Shown here: one piece after another, positions 40,013 through 46,712 of the stretch
How the letters are laid out: the number at the start of each line of letters is the position of its first letter
How positions within the stretch are numbered: the first letter of the stretch is position 1
Origin: a virus
IMG/VR virus record: IMGVR_UViG_3300049024_000096
Coordinates: 1-46,712 of that record
Length of the DNA stretch: 46,712 nucleotides
Strand: one strand, 5' to 3'
The notes under the pieces: model-generated
The model's database searches: none
What the model saw: only the letters and a program-made list of their open reading frames with translations
What the model was told of the DNA's origin: nothing
Program-made: the position numbers and the translations under genes

Positions 40013-40792
40013 ATGGGAAATTTCTCCGACTACGCGGCCCACAAGCTGCTTGACCTGACTCTTGGCGCCGCCGCTTTCACGTCACCAGCGACCGGCTACA
40101 ACTCCTTGCACACCGCAACGCTGAACGGCTCTGGCGGCGGCACGGAGGTCAGCGGAAACAACTACAGTCGCAAGTCGACCACCCTGAACACAACGAACTT
40201 TCCCGCAGCATCAGCAGGAGCGATCGCGCTCGCGGTGCGCCAAACGTTCGCCACGGCGTCAGGATCGTGGGGCACGGTAACGGACGGTGGCCTCTGGGAC
40301 GCATCGAGCGCCGGCAACCTGCTCGTTTACGACGTTCTCGCTACAGCCCAAGCGATCGTCAGCGGTGACGCACCTTACCTCGAAGCCGCCACCGGGCTAC
40401 TCGTCAGCCTCACGGGCGACTTGTCGACGTACCTGGCGAACAAGTGGCTCGATCACCTGCTCAACGGGACGGCGTTTTCGCCGCCCGGCACGCTCTACCT
40501 CGGGCTATTCGTGAGCAATGTGGAGGTGAGCGGCAACAGCTACAGCCGCAAGTCTGTGACCAACAACGCGACCAATTTCCCGGCCGCGTCGGGTCGCGCG
40601 AAGTCGCTGGCCACCGAGCAGCTGTTCGCCGATCCATCCGGCTCATGGGGCACAGTCGACGAGGTGCGGATCTTCGACGCCTTGAGCGGCGGCAACGCGC
40701 TCTTCAGCAAGTCGCTGACCACGCCGCGAGCGATCGGCGTCTCGAACCCGGGCCGCTTCGCCGCTGGTAGTCTGACGTTCACCGTGAACTGA
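40013..40792 (+). CDS. Fibre protein with two tandem copies of a domain
   Basis: This gene encodes 259 aa. The protein is an internal duplication: residues ~5-135 and ~138-259. Each half runs DYAAHKLLDLTLGAAAFTSP / YLANKWLDHLLNGTAFSPPG, then VSGNNYSRKSTTLNTTNFPAAS / VSGNSYSRKSVTNNATNFPAAS, and then SGSWGTVTDGGLWDASSAGNLLVYDVLATAQAI / SGSWGTVDEVRIFDALSGGNALFSKSLTTPRAI. Such single domains are common in phage tail fibre proteins. The duplicated version may let one fibre display two sites. Confidence 0.78.
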   Translation: MGNFSDYAAHKLLDLTLGAAAFTSPATGYNSLHTATLNGSGGGTEVSGNNYSRKSTTLNTTNFPAASAGAIALAVRQTFATASGSWGTVTDGGLWDASSAGNLLVYDVLATAQAIVSGDAPYLEAATGLLVSLTGDLSTYLANKWLDHLLNGTAFSPPGTLYLGLFVSNVEVSGNSYSRKSVTNNATNFPAASGRAKSLATEQLFADPSGSWGTVDEVRIFDALSGGNALFSKSLTTPRAIGVSNPGRFAAGSLTFTVN

Positions 40793-40798
40793 GGGCCC

Positions 40799-41968
40799 GT
40801 GGCCGGCATTACATCCCGAATCACCGACGTACCAGGCATCACGTCGGTCATCTCAGATGCGCCATTGCAATTCAGTCGGTTGCTGGCGGCAGCGATTGGG
40901 ATCTCCCCGTCTGTCGCCGCGCAACTAACTGTAGCGGTGCCACTGGCCGGCGGAGTAGGGATCTCCCCGTCTGTCGCCGCGCAGCTCACGGTAGCGCGCC
41001 AACTAGCTGCTGGCCTGGGTCTTTCGCCAGACGTAGTCGCGACGCTGATCAACCCACGGCTGCTGGCAGCGGCGCCGTCCATTGTGTCAACGGTGGCGGC
41101 GACGCTGACCAACCCGAAAGCGCTGGCGGCAGCCGTTGGGGTCACGCCGAGCGTCTCAATGGCGCTCACGAATGCGCGCGCGTTGGCCGCCGCTCTTGGT
41201 GTTTCGCCAGCCGTCGCGGCGACGCTGTCCAATCCGCTATCAAGCCCGCTCAACATTGCAGGATGCGTTGCGTGGTTCGACATGCAGGACGCAGCCAGCT
41301 ACACGCAAGCTGGCACCGTCACATCGATCACTAATAAGGCGAGTTCAGTTGCGTGGAACACAGCTCAGACCGCCTTCCCGAACTATTCCGCCGCGGGCCT
41401 CAACGGTCATCCGTGCATGGACCTAAACGGCGTCACGATGGGCATTTCCTCAACGGAAGCCGCCGTGGTGTCAGCCTTCACCAATACGCCGGCCTACACA
41501 GTTCTGGGCGTAGTGCAGCAGGATCTAGTCGATAGCGTCAATGCCTGGTTCGGCTTCGGATCTTCAGCCGTATCGGGTGTTCCAAACTCTGGCTACTTCG
41601 GCACGAACACGACGGCCGCCGGCGTTTGGATTGCAGCGGTCCGTACCTCTGCCGGGACTGCGATCAATGCCGAGTCGTCGGCCACGGCTAACTCAAACGC
41701 TAACGTCCAGGAAGTTTGGCACACAGGCACCATGGTCTCCTGGTCGAGCAATGGCGCAGCGGCTGACCCGAGCGCCATTGCTCAGGACTCTGCGTCGGTG
41801 GCTCCAAATAGGTGCGCCATAGGCTGCAATCCTCGACAGACCCCCGTCGCTTTCCTGGACGGGAAGATCGGCGAGATTGTGATTTACAACACCGAACTCA
41901 GCGCCGCTCTCAGGTCTCGAGTTCGTCAGTACCTCGGGACCAAGTGGGGGATCTCGGTCGCAGCATGA
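40799..41968 (+). CDS. Adhesin with 20-residue tandem repeats and lectin-like domain
   Basis: This gene encodes 389 aa from a GTG. Residues 28-147 are six perfect-length 20-residue repeats of the type xLAAAxGxSPxVAAxLTxxx. Residues 150-385 form a beta-rich domain (VAWFDMQDAASYTQAGTVTSITNKASSVAWNTAQTAFPNYSAAGLNGHPCMDLNGVTMG ... FLDGKIGEIVIYNTELSAALRSRVRQYLGTKWGI). That ending is typical of LamG/concanavalin-like lectin domains in phage tail adhesins. It probably binds a host surface sugar. The repeats may form a helical stalk. Confidence 0.8.
   Translation: MAGITSRITDVPGITSVISDAPLQFSRLLAAAIGISPSVAAQLTVAVPLAGGVGISPSVAAQLTVARQLAAGLGLSPDVVATLINPRLLAAAPSIVSTVAATLTNPKALAAAVGVTPSVSMALTNARALAAALGVSPAVAATLSNPLSSPLNIAGCVAWFDMQDAASYTQAGTVTSITNKASSVAWNTAQTAFPNYSAAGLNGHPCMDLNGVTMGISSTEAAVVSAFTNTPAYTVLGVVQQDLVDSVNAWFGFGSSAVSGVPNSGYFGTNTTAAGVWIAAVRTSAGTAINAESSATANSNANVQEVWHTGTMVSWSSNGAAADPSAIAQDSASVAPNRCAIGCNPRQTPVAFLDGKIGEIVIYNTELSAALRSRVRQYLGTKWGISVAA
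40880..41239 (+). repeat. Six 60-bp tandem repeats in the adhesin gene
   Basis: The repeats encode six 20-residue units with no length change. Units 1 and 2 are nearly identical at DNA level (a 26-base run beginning GGGATCTCC recurs exactly 60 bases later). The others have diverged. Recent duplication of one unit is implied, so copy number could vary between relatives. Confidence 0.85.
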
Positions 41969-42234
41969 CCAGAGGCGAAGCGATCGCAAGGTTGGCTAGG
42001 GTGGACCCGCGCGCAAGTGTCGCGGTGGACGAGTTCGTCGAGAATGGCGCCGCCAGGCACCGCTACCGCTACGTCAACCCTGACGGAGCTGGAGTTTGCA
42101 CCATTGAGATCGACGCCGAGCCGGGCGATCTACAAGTCGCGGAACTGGTCAAGAATCTCCCTATCCCTGCGGACCGACGCTCTGAGGCGGCGGCCATCAT
42201 GAGCGGCAGGGCGCCAGTCGCCGCGCCCCGTTGA
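41965..42234 (+). CDS. Small hypothetical protein
   Basis: This gene encodes 89 aa from the ATG in an ATGA overlap with the adhesin gene. The sequence (GEAIARLARVDPRASVAVDEFVENGAARHRYRYVNPDGAGVCTIEIDAEPGDLQVAELVKNLPIPADRR) has strand-rich character in the middle and a C-terminal helix. Translational coupling to the adhesin suggests a fibre chaperone. No family was recognised. Confidence 0.6.
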   Translation: MTRGEAIARLARVDPRASVAVDEFVENGAARHRYRYVNPDGAGVCTIEIDAEPGDLQVAELVKNLPIPADRRSEAAAIMSGRAPVAAPR

Positions 42235-42248
42235 AACGAAGCACCTAG

Positions 42249-42611
42249 ATGGCCAAACCGATCAACGAAGACATCTCGGTCGTGCGCGGCGATGATGACG
42301 ATAAGTTCGTCGACTTCAGCGTCGACGTCTCCGAGCTCGATGAGGTTTGGTTCACGGTCCGCGAGGAGTGGCGCACTGAGAGCGACGCCAGCGATGGCGC
42401 CGTGGTGTTCCAGGCCAAGATGAGCACTGGCGGGATGCAGGCTGGTAGCACCAGCAAGCAGCTGCGGTTGCCCCTGCCGAGTGCGCAGACCACCACCTGG
42501 TGGTTTTCCCAGTACGTCTACGACGTGCAGGTCTCCGCGGGCGGGAAGATCACGACGACACAGCGGGGGATCCTCCGTGTTGAGCCGGACGTTACGGCGT
42601 CGCTTGCGTAG
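42249..42611 (+). CDS. Small beta-sandwich-like fibre or baseplate protein
   Basis: This gene encodes 120 aa. NEDISVVRGDDDDKFVDFSVDVSELDEVWFTVREEWRTESDASDGAVVFQAKMSTGG, then SKQLRLPLPSAQTTTWWFSQYVYDVQVSAGGKITTTQRGILRVEPDVT, is an all-beta layout like the N-terminal domain of BppU-type upper baseplate proteins. It lies at the end of the adhesin block before the lysis module. The call is by pattern only. Confidence 0.6.
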   Translation: MAKPINEDISVVRGDDDDKFVDFSVDVSELDEVWFTVREEWRTESDASDGAVVFQAKMSTGGMQAGSTSKQLRLPLPSAQTTTWWFSQYVYDVQVSAGGKITTTQRGILRVEPDVTASLA

Positions 42612-42698
42612 CGCGCCAATCACCTCACCGCCGCGCTCGGCTCGCCCGTCGCCTCCCACGCCAGGCGGTGAGCGCGTGCGGTTCTTTTGGAGACAGAA

Positions 42699-43340
42699 AT
42701 GGAAACCGAAGCCATCGGCGCCATCGCGCGCGAAGTGTCACCCGCTGCCATAGCCGGAGCGATCGTCGCCGTCCTGCTGGCATTCAGCCGCAAGGCTCCG
42801 CTCATGACTCGACTGTGGGCGATGCTCCCGCACCCGTGGCCTGTCGTGATACCGGCGCTCGTCGCGCTGATCCCGCAGATCGTCGATGTCATGAAGGACG
42901 TTTCGACCTGGGGAGGCTTCGCGCTCTCGCTGTTTACGGCGTTCTCGATCGCGGCGCCCGGCTTCGAGGCTGCGCGACCCAAGGACAAGGATGACAAGGG
43001 ACCGCCGAGCGGAAAGCCCGTTGGCCCCTGGGTGGATGTCGACGCCGAGAAGACGCCGCCGAGTTTGCCGGGCGTAACCCGCTTCATCGCGATCGGCTGG
43101 ATGCTGCTCGCTTGCGCGCTGCTCGGCGGCTGCGGCCTCTTCACGGCACAGGGCGCCAAGAGCGCGCAAGATCTCGCTCACGACCTCTGCGTACTGCACT
43201 ACGGCAAGGCTAAGCCCGCGTTGTCGCTCGATGACGTCGCGCGCACGTATTGCAAAGACGTCGACCCCTGGCTCGAGGCCATCGTTGGCGCTGAAAAGCT
43301 GGGCGCCGCCAAGGCTGCGGCGAAGGCGCCGAAACGATGA
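42699..43340 (+). CDS. Membrane protein with N-terminal holin-like helices and internal lipobox
   Basis: This gene encodes 213 aa from ATG 42699, with TGGAGAC upstream. Hydrophobic segments lie at about 16-29, 48-65, 72-88 and 128-146. The last contains LLACALLGGC with a Cys at 145 like a lipobox, after a Pro/Lys linker. Then follows a charged domain with two Cys (HDLCVLHYGKAKPALSLDDVARTYCKDVDPWLEAIVGAEK). It may be a holin fused to a lipoprotein, or two products through an internal start at M135. A spanin-type role is possible. It overlaps the protease gene by four bases (ATGA). Confidence 0.65.
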   Translation: METEAIGAIAREVSPAAIAGAIVAVLLAFSRKAPLMTRLWAMLPHPWPVVIPALVALIPQIVDVMKDVSTWGGFALSLFTAFSIAAPGFEAARPKDKDDKGPPSGKPVGPWVDVDAEKTPPSLPGVTRFIAIGWMLLACALLGGCGLFTAQGAKSAQDLAHDLCVLHYGKAKPALSLDDVARTYCKDVDPWLEAIVGAEKLGAAKAAAKAPKR

Positions 43341-44065
43341 TCCGCCGCGGTCTCGGCTACCTGCCCGACGCGCCCAGCATCCACGATCGGCTGTTCCGCG
43401 CGCACCCGAAGTCAGCAATCTCCCTGCCCGCGTCCGTTTCGCTCTGGGATGACCGCTGCGAGATCAAAGATCAGGGGCAGACAAACAGCTGCGTCGGGCA
43501 GGCCTTCAGTCAAGGCATCCGTCTGGCGTATCTGTTCGCCGGCATCGACTGCCCGGAGCTGAGCGCGGAGTTCGTGTACTACCTCGCGCGTCTCCAGCAC
43601 GGTGGCGAGAATGAGGACGTCGGCACATACCTGCGGTCAGGCGCTCAGGCCGTGAAGAAGTTCGGCGCGGCCACCGAGGAATCGTGGTCATTCGAAGAAT
43701 GGCGCATCAACGAGAAGCCTAGCTTGGGCGCGCTCCAAAGCGCTTACGACCGCATGCGGGGCTACTACCGCATTGAGGAAGGCGACATCGACGGCGTGCG
43801 CAGGGCGCTTGCCGCTGGCTGTCCCGTCGTTGGCGGCTGGCAAGTATCGGAGTCCTTCCTTTATTGGGAAGGAGGAACGATCCCCGAGCAGACGAGCGAT
43901 ACCGTCGGTGGGCACGCGCTCTGTCTCGATGGGTACGACTCCGACGGCACCTTCACGGGAGTCAACTCGTGGGCCAGAGACTGGGCTGACGAAGGCCGCT
44001 TTCGGGCGAGTGAGCGTTTCGTAAAACAAGCAAATGACCTTTGGGCCCTGGACGTGACGCCATGA
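43337..44065 (+). CDS. Papain-like (C1A) cysteine protease in the lysis region
   Basis: This gene encodes 242 aa. The oxyanion/catalytic element is KDQGQTNSCVGQAFSQGI (Q46, C52, with the Q+6=C spacing of papain). GGHALCLDGYDSDG carries the His (H193), and TFTGVNSWARDWADEGRF the Asn (N210), all in the right order and spacing. No signal peptide or long propeptide is visible; the first 40 residues are short and basic. It could digest peptidoglycan cross-bridges, act inside the virion, or process phage proteins. The neighbours are lysis-like genes, so a peptidase endolysin is a fair inference. Confidence 0.85.
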   Translation: MIRRGLGYLPDAPSIHDRLFRAHPKSAISLPASVSLWDDRCEIKDQGQTNSCVGQAFSQGIRLAYLFAGIDCPELSAEFVYYLARLQHGGENEDVGTYLRSGAQAVKKFGAATEESWSFEEWRINEKPSLGALQSAYDRMRGYYRIEEGDIDGVRRALAAGCPVVGGWQVSESFLYWEGGTIPEQTSDTVGGHALCLDGYDSDGTFTGVNSWARDWADEGRFRASERFVKQANDLWALDVTP

Positions 44066-44325
44066 AAAGCCCGCTCATTGCTTTCCTCGCGCTGGCTTGC
44101 AGTACCGCTCCGCTGCCGCCCGTGCCGCCGGTGCCCGCGGGCGAAGCGTCGTGCGCTACCGCCTGCCGTCGCATGCAGGATTTGCGGTGCCCAGAGGGCG
44201 ACAACACTCCAGCCGGCGCTTCATGCCTCAACGTCTGCTGGAACGCGGAGGAGAACGGCCTCACGTTGCCCGTGCGCTGCCTGACCGAGGCCAGGAGCTG
44301 CGACGCAGCGGAGCGCTGCCAATGA
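44062..44325 (+). CDS. Small Cys-rich lipoprotein in the lysis region
   Basis: This gene encodes 87 aa from the ATG of an ATGA overlap. The start MKSPLIAFLALACSTAP has an atypical lipobox-like ALAC (C13). The mature part has eight or so Cys (CATACRRMQDLRCPEGDN, SCLNVCWN, RCLTEARSCDAAERC), a spacing seen in small Polyangia-type surface proteins. It may be an outer spanin-like lipoprotein, or a cell-surface moron. Overlaps the next gene (ATGA). Confidence 0.65.
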   Translation: MKSPLIAFLALACSTAPLPPVPPVPAGEASCATACRRMQDLRCPEGDNTPAGASCLNVCWNAEENGLTLPVRCLTEARSCDAAERCQ

Positions 44326-44489
44326 CCATCGCCGCCCTCCTGATCGCGCTCGTGATCATCGGCGTGGCAATGGCGCTCCTGCCAATGGAACAGACGGTCC
44401 GTCGCCTGATCCTGGTGATCGTCGTGGTCGTGGCGCTGGTCTGGCTGCTCTCGGCGCTGGGTATCTTGCCGGCTGTGAGGTTTCGGTGA
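44322..44489 (+). CDS. 55-aa two-helix membrane protein, holin candidate
   Basis: The ATG overlaps the upstream stop. IAALLIALVIIGVAMALLP and LILVIVVVVALVWLLSALG are two strong hydrophobic helices with a short charged loop (MEQTVRR). The short length, tandem helices and position before the endolysin fit a class II holin. Similar small membrane proteins exist in bacteria without a lysis role, so the call is tentative. Confidence 0.65.
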   Translation: MTIAALLIALVIIGVAMALLPMEQTVRRLILVIVVVVALVWLLSALGILPAVRFR

Positions 44490-44581
44490 GACGCGCGTTT
44501 GACAAAGTGCGCACGGGCATCGCGCTCGCACAGGTCGTTGGAAGCCTGCTGGCCTGGGTGATCCTGGAGACTAGACGGTGA
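44486..44581 (+). CDS. 31-aa possible single-helix membrane peptide
   Basis: GTG in a GTGA overlap, and its stop overlaps the GTG of the endolysin (GTGA). It reads RRAFDKVRTGIALAQVV, then GSLLAWVILETRR, one hydrophobic helix flanked by Arg. It is too short to judge alone, but the perfect coupling on both sides is in its favour. A holin partner is possible. Confidence 0.45.
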   Translation: MRRAFDKVRTGIALAQVVGSLLAWVILETRR

Positions 44582-45336
44582 TCGCCAGGTACCTCCCCGA
44601 CAAGCTCACGCCGCTCACGCCAGCGCAAGCAATCGTGGCGCTTCGCAGGGCGTACGAGGCTGTTGAGGGAGAGCGCCCGTCGCCGGATTGTCTCGCGATC
44701 CACACGGCACAGAGTGCACTTGAGGCGGCCCGGTGGAAGTCGCTGCACAACTTCTGCTTCACGAATGCCAAGGCGAGCGCGAGCTATCCAGGGCTCTTCT
44801 CTTGCTACAAGTGCAACGAGAAGCTGAAGGATGGGTGGCACTGGTACGTGCCGGAGGGTGAGCTCGTCGGTGGCTTCGGTACAGCGCTGAAAGGAGCGCC
44901 GCTTCCAGTGCCCGACGGTCACCCACAGACGCGCTTCCGTGCCTTCACCAACATCAACGCGGGCGCTCTTGACCACATGCAGCTCGTGAGGCGTAAGTGG
45001 CCCGAAGCGTGGACGGCCGCGCGTGGCGGTGACGTTGCGGGATTCGTCCACGGTCTCAAGATGCGCAACTTCTTCACCGCCGATGAGGCTCCTTATCTCA
45101 AGGGTGTGGCCAGCTTGATGCGCGAGTTCCTGCCACTGGTGAACCAGTCGAGCGCGACGCCGCCTGAGCCGCCCCCAGACGACGAGCAGACGCGCTGCGA
45201 GGCGCTTGCGTGCGTCGCACCGGATCCGGATCGGTATCTCCACACCGAGGCAGTAATCGCCAGCATGAACAGCATGGGTGGCGTGTGGGATGCTATCCGC
45301 AACGAACGAAACGCCGCGATGCGTGAGCCTGACTGA
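44578..45336 (+). CDS. Endolysin, glucosaminidase-like
   Basis: This gene encodes 252 aa from a GTG. Residues 40-190 match the glucosaminidase/FlgJ-like fold: TAQSALEAARWKSLHNFCFTNAKAS ('Q.aLE.g.gkS..hN.fgikA'), with E49 the likely catalytic acid. Then come HPQTRFRAFTNINAGALDHMQLVRRKWPEAWTAARGGDVAGFVHGLKMRNFFTADEAPYLKGVASLMREF ('fRay ... Y ... f ... l...gyaTd..Y'). It cuts the glycan strand between N-acetylglucosamine and N-acetylmuramic acid or related bonds. No signal sequence is visible, so export would need the holin. Confidence 0.85.
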   Translation: MIARYLPDKLTPLTPAQAIVALRRAYEAVEGERPSPDCLAIHTAQSALEAARWKSLHNFCFTNAKASASYPGLFSCYKCNEKLKDGWHWYVPEGELVGGFGTALKGAPLPVPDGHPQTRFRAFTNINAGALDHMQLVRRKWPEAWTAARGGDVAGFVHGLKMRNFFTADEAPYLKGVASLMREFLPLVNQSSATPPEPPPDDEQTRCEALACVAPDPDRYLHTEAVIASMNSMGGVWDAIRNERNAAMREPD

Positions 45337-46339
45337 GCAGCTTCGAAAACTCCTGATTCTTGCATCGGCGGGGGCCAATCCAATGACCCCCATGAGCGCA
45401 CTGGCTCTCGCCACCTACACCCGCCCACGCTTGCGACTGATCATGCCCGAAGACACCGACCGCGTGACTCCCACTGATATCGCTCCGCCGCCCAGCGTGG
45501 ACGAAGTTCCAATCACGCAGCCGCCGGGCAAGCTGGAGACGATGCTGCCAGCGCGCACGCCGAGCGACTTCAAGGAGGTCGCGGTCAACGATGTCCTTGC
45601 TGCGCAGCGCCAACTCCAGCGGGGGCTCGACGACTTGCTTGGACCCGGCGGGAGACTCGAGGCCCAGACCGCAGCCATCGCCGCCGTTGTCGACAACGCG
45701 GCCGCCAAGTGGGACGGAACCTACCGGCTACTTGCCGGCGAGATGCAAACGTTTCGCCAGCAGGTTGAGGCCAAAGACCGCGAGCAAGACACCAAGCTCG
45801 AGCGCGTCATGAGCGAGCTGGTGGCGTTGCGAGCGCGCGTCGAGGTGCTTGAGCGCGAACGCGGAGGCGGACGCGAGCTCAGCGAGGTTAAGTCGCTGCT
45901 CACGGCGCTGTTCCTACGCATGGAGATGCAGGAGGCCAACGGGGCGCCCGCCAAGGCGACGCTTTCGGGTCGCGTGATCCTCGTCGTCGAAAACGAGGAC
46001 TTACTCGTCCGTACGCTCAAGCGCGTCCTGGTCAGCCGTGGCGCTCAGGTACTCACCGCGCGCAACTTCGACGAGGTCCGCACCGAGCTCAGCTCCTCGG
46101 CAACCGACTGCGTGCTACTCGACATCCGACTCGAGGCCGACGACGGGATGGAGATCGCCAAGTGGTTGATCGCTCAGCGCGCACTGCCCAAGGAGAGGAT
46201 ATTGCTCCTGACCGGGCACGCCAACCCCGAGCACCAGGCGGCGGCCAAGCGACTCGGGCTCGTGGTCCTCGAGAAGCCGATCGCTGCCGCGGATTTGGTT
46301 GCCGCGATCCTGTCGAGCATCGAGACTCCCTCCAACTAA
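45323..46339 (+). CDS. Coiled-coil protein with C-terminal CheY-like receiver domain
   Basis: This gene encodes 338 aa from GTG 45323; ATG 45443 would give a shorter product, and neither has a good ribosome site. Residues 90-205 are helical/coiled coil. Residues 217-332 form a response-regulator receiver domain: VILVVENEDLLVRTLKRVLVSRG (acidic pocket E223, with Asn in place of the second Asp), VLLDIRLEADDGME (phospho-acceptor D267), ILLLTGHA (T297), VVLEKPI (K318). No DNA-binding or enzymatic output is present. It may be phosphorylated by host kinases and act through the coiled coil. Phage receivers of this kind are unusual. Confidence 0.85.
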   Translation: MSLTEQLRKLLILASAGANPMTPMSALALATYTRPRLRLIMPEDTDRVTPTDIAPPPSVDEVPITQPPGKLETMLPARTPSDFKEVAVNDVLAAQRQLQRGLDDLLGPGGRLEAQTAAIAAVVDNAAAKWDGTYRLLAGEMQTFRQQVEAKDREQDTKLERVMSELVALRARVEVLERERGGGRELSEVKSLLTALFLRMEMQEANGAPAKATLSGRVILVVENEDLLVRTLKRVLVSRGAQVLTARNFDEVRTELSSSATDCVLLDIRLEADDGMEIAKWLIAQRALPKERILLLTGHANPEHQAAAKRLGLVVLEKPIAAADLVAAILSSIETPSN

Positions 46340-46348
46340 CGATCACCG

Positions 46349-46712
46349 ATGACCCCGCCCGCACCGGGAGACAAGCCGCCCGGGCCGCGACGCGTTCCCA
46401 CCGACCCGCAAATCATCGACCTAGAGCCGGAGCCCGAGGTGCTGGCTCGCCGGCGGTTCGACCGCCCGCAACCTCGCAGGGCGACGATGCCGGGGCTGGC
46501 GCCGGTTAGACTGCCGGGGGCGCCGGAGCTGCCGGCCGAGTTGGCCCCGACCAAACCGGCCCCGTCAGCCGCAAAGGCTGGCCCTACGCTGCGCGTGACG
46601 CCCGCGTCGGGGCAAGACGTCGCCCGCGTTGAGCCACCAGCCAGCGGGCGCGCAGAGGCCCGCGAGGCCCTGCTCGAAAGCGAGCTGACGAAGGCGCGTG
46701 CGCAGGTCGCGG
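46349..46712 (+). CDS. Pro-rich protein, cut by the right window edge
   Basis: ATG 46349 starts a frame open to the end of the window (121 residues seen). It is Pro/Ala-rich and disordered (TPPAPGDKPPGPRRVPTDP, LPGAPELPAELAPTKPAPSAA), then turns into a charged helix (AREALLESELTKARAQVA), perhaps the start of a coiled coil. It could be a partner of the adjoining receiver protein. Nothing more can be said. Confidence 0.6.
   Translation, partial: MTPPAPGDKPPGPRRVPTDPQIIDLEPEPEVLARRRFDRPQPRRATMPGLAPVRLPGAPELPAELAPTKPAPSAAKAGPTLRVTPASGQDVARVEPPASGRAEAREALLESELTKARAQVA

Noticed and set aside
1-46712. tRNA, CRISPR array, insertion sequence, integrase or attachment site
   Set aside because: None was recognised on reading both strands. 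A tRNA could be missed without a structure-based search, but no CCA-ended cloverleaf or spacer-repeat pattern stood out.

Overview
This window is a contiguous, GC-rich block of a tailed-phage genome (a free contractile-tailed phage or a prophage segment). Almost everything is read left to right, in tightly packed genes joined by ATGA, GTGA or TAATG overlaps. No integrase, transposase, tRNA, rRNA or host housekeeping gene is visible, and both ends cut through genes. The virion genes follow the order of phage Mu: Mu gp29-type portal, gp36-type adaptor, gpL-type sheath, tube, tape measure, gpN, gpP, gp45 to gp48. Replication, however, rests on a DnaB-type helicase and a DnaT-like loader, not on transposition. 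Long GC-rich coding sequence, two Cys-rich lipoproteins of a style common in Polyangia, and a receiver-domain gene suggest a Myxococcota (Polyangia-like) host. That is an inference, not something the DNA proves.

Region by region. 1-9751: early and replication module. It holds many small proteins (several Cys-rich), a MazG-like NTP pyrophosphohydrolase, a SLOG/DUF2493 protein, a DNA methyltransferase, a PD-(D/E)XK nuclease of DUF559 type, a DnaT-like protein, a DnaB helicase and a RuvC-like resolvase. 9752-11524: a helical protein of unknown role, an HTH protein, and a 335-base regulatory-looking gap with three 10-bp repeats. 11525-20365: packaging and head (TerS, TerL, portal, S78-type protease with fused scaffold, decoration protein, capsid, head-tail connectors). 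20377-34218: contractile tail and baseplate, including a probable -1 frameshift in the tail chaperone and an oppositely oriented helical protein just before the tape measure. 34215-42611: receptor-binding region with several fibre or spike proteins, interrupted by a reverse-strand cassette of a GSCFA-domain protein and a lipoprotein. 42699-46712: lysis-like module (membrane protein with a lipobox, papain-like protease, lipoprotein, two tiny membrane proteins, glucosaminidase endolysin), ending in a coiled-coil protein with a CheY-like receiver domain and a cut-off Pro-rich gene.

How the genes work together: the early genes supply nucleotide-pool control, DNA modification and nuclease functions, and the replisome. 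TerS/TerL fill a capsid matured by the S78 protease. The sheath, tube, tape measure and Mu-type baseplate form a contractile tail carrying an unusually rich set of adhesins. The last module probably breaks the envelope. The most unusual elements are the phage-borne receiver domain, the GSCFA/lipoprotein cassette, the papain-like protease among lysis genes, and a textbook slippery heptamer (CCCTTTC) in the tail chaperone gene.
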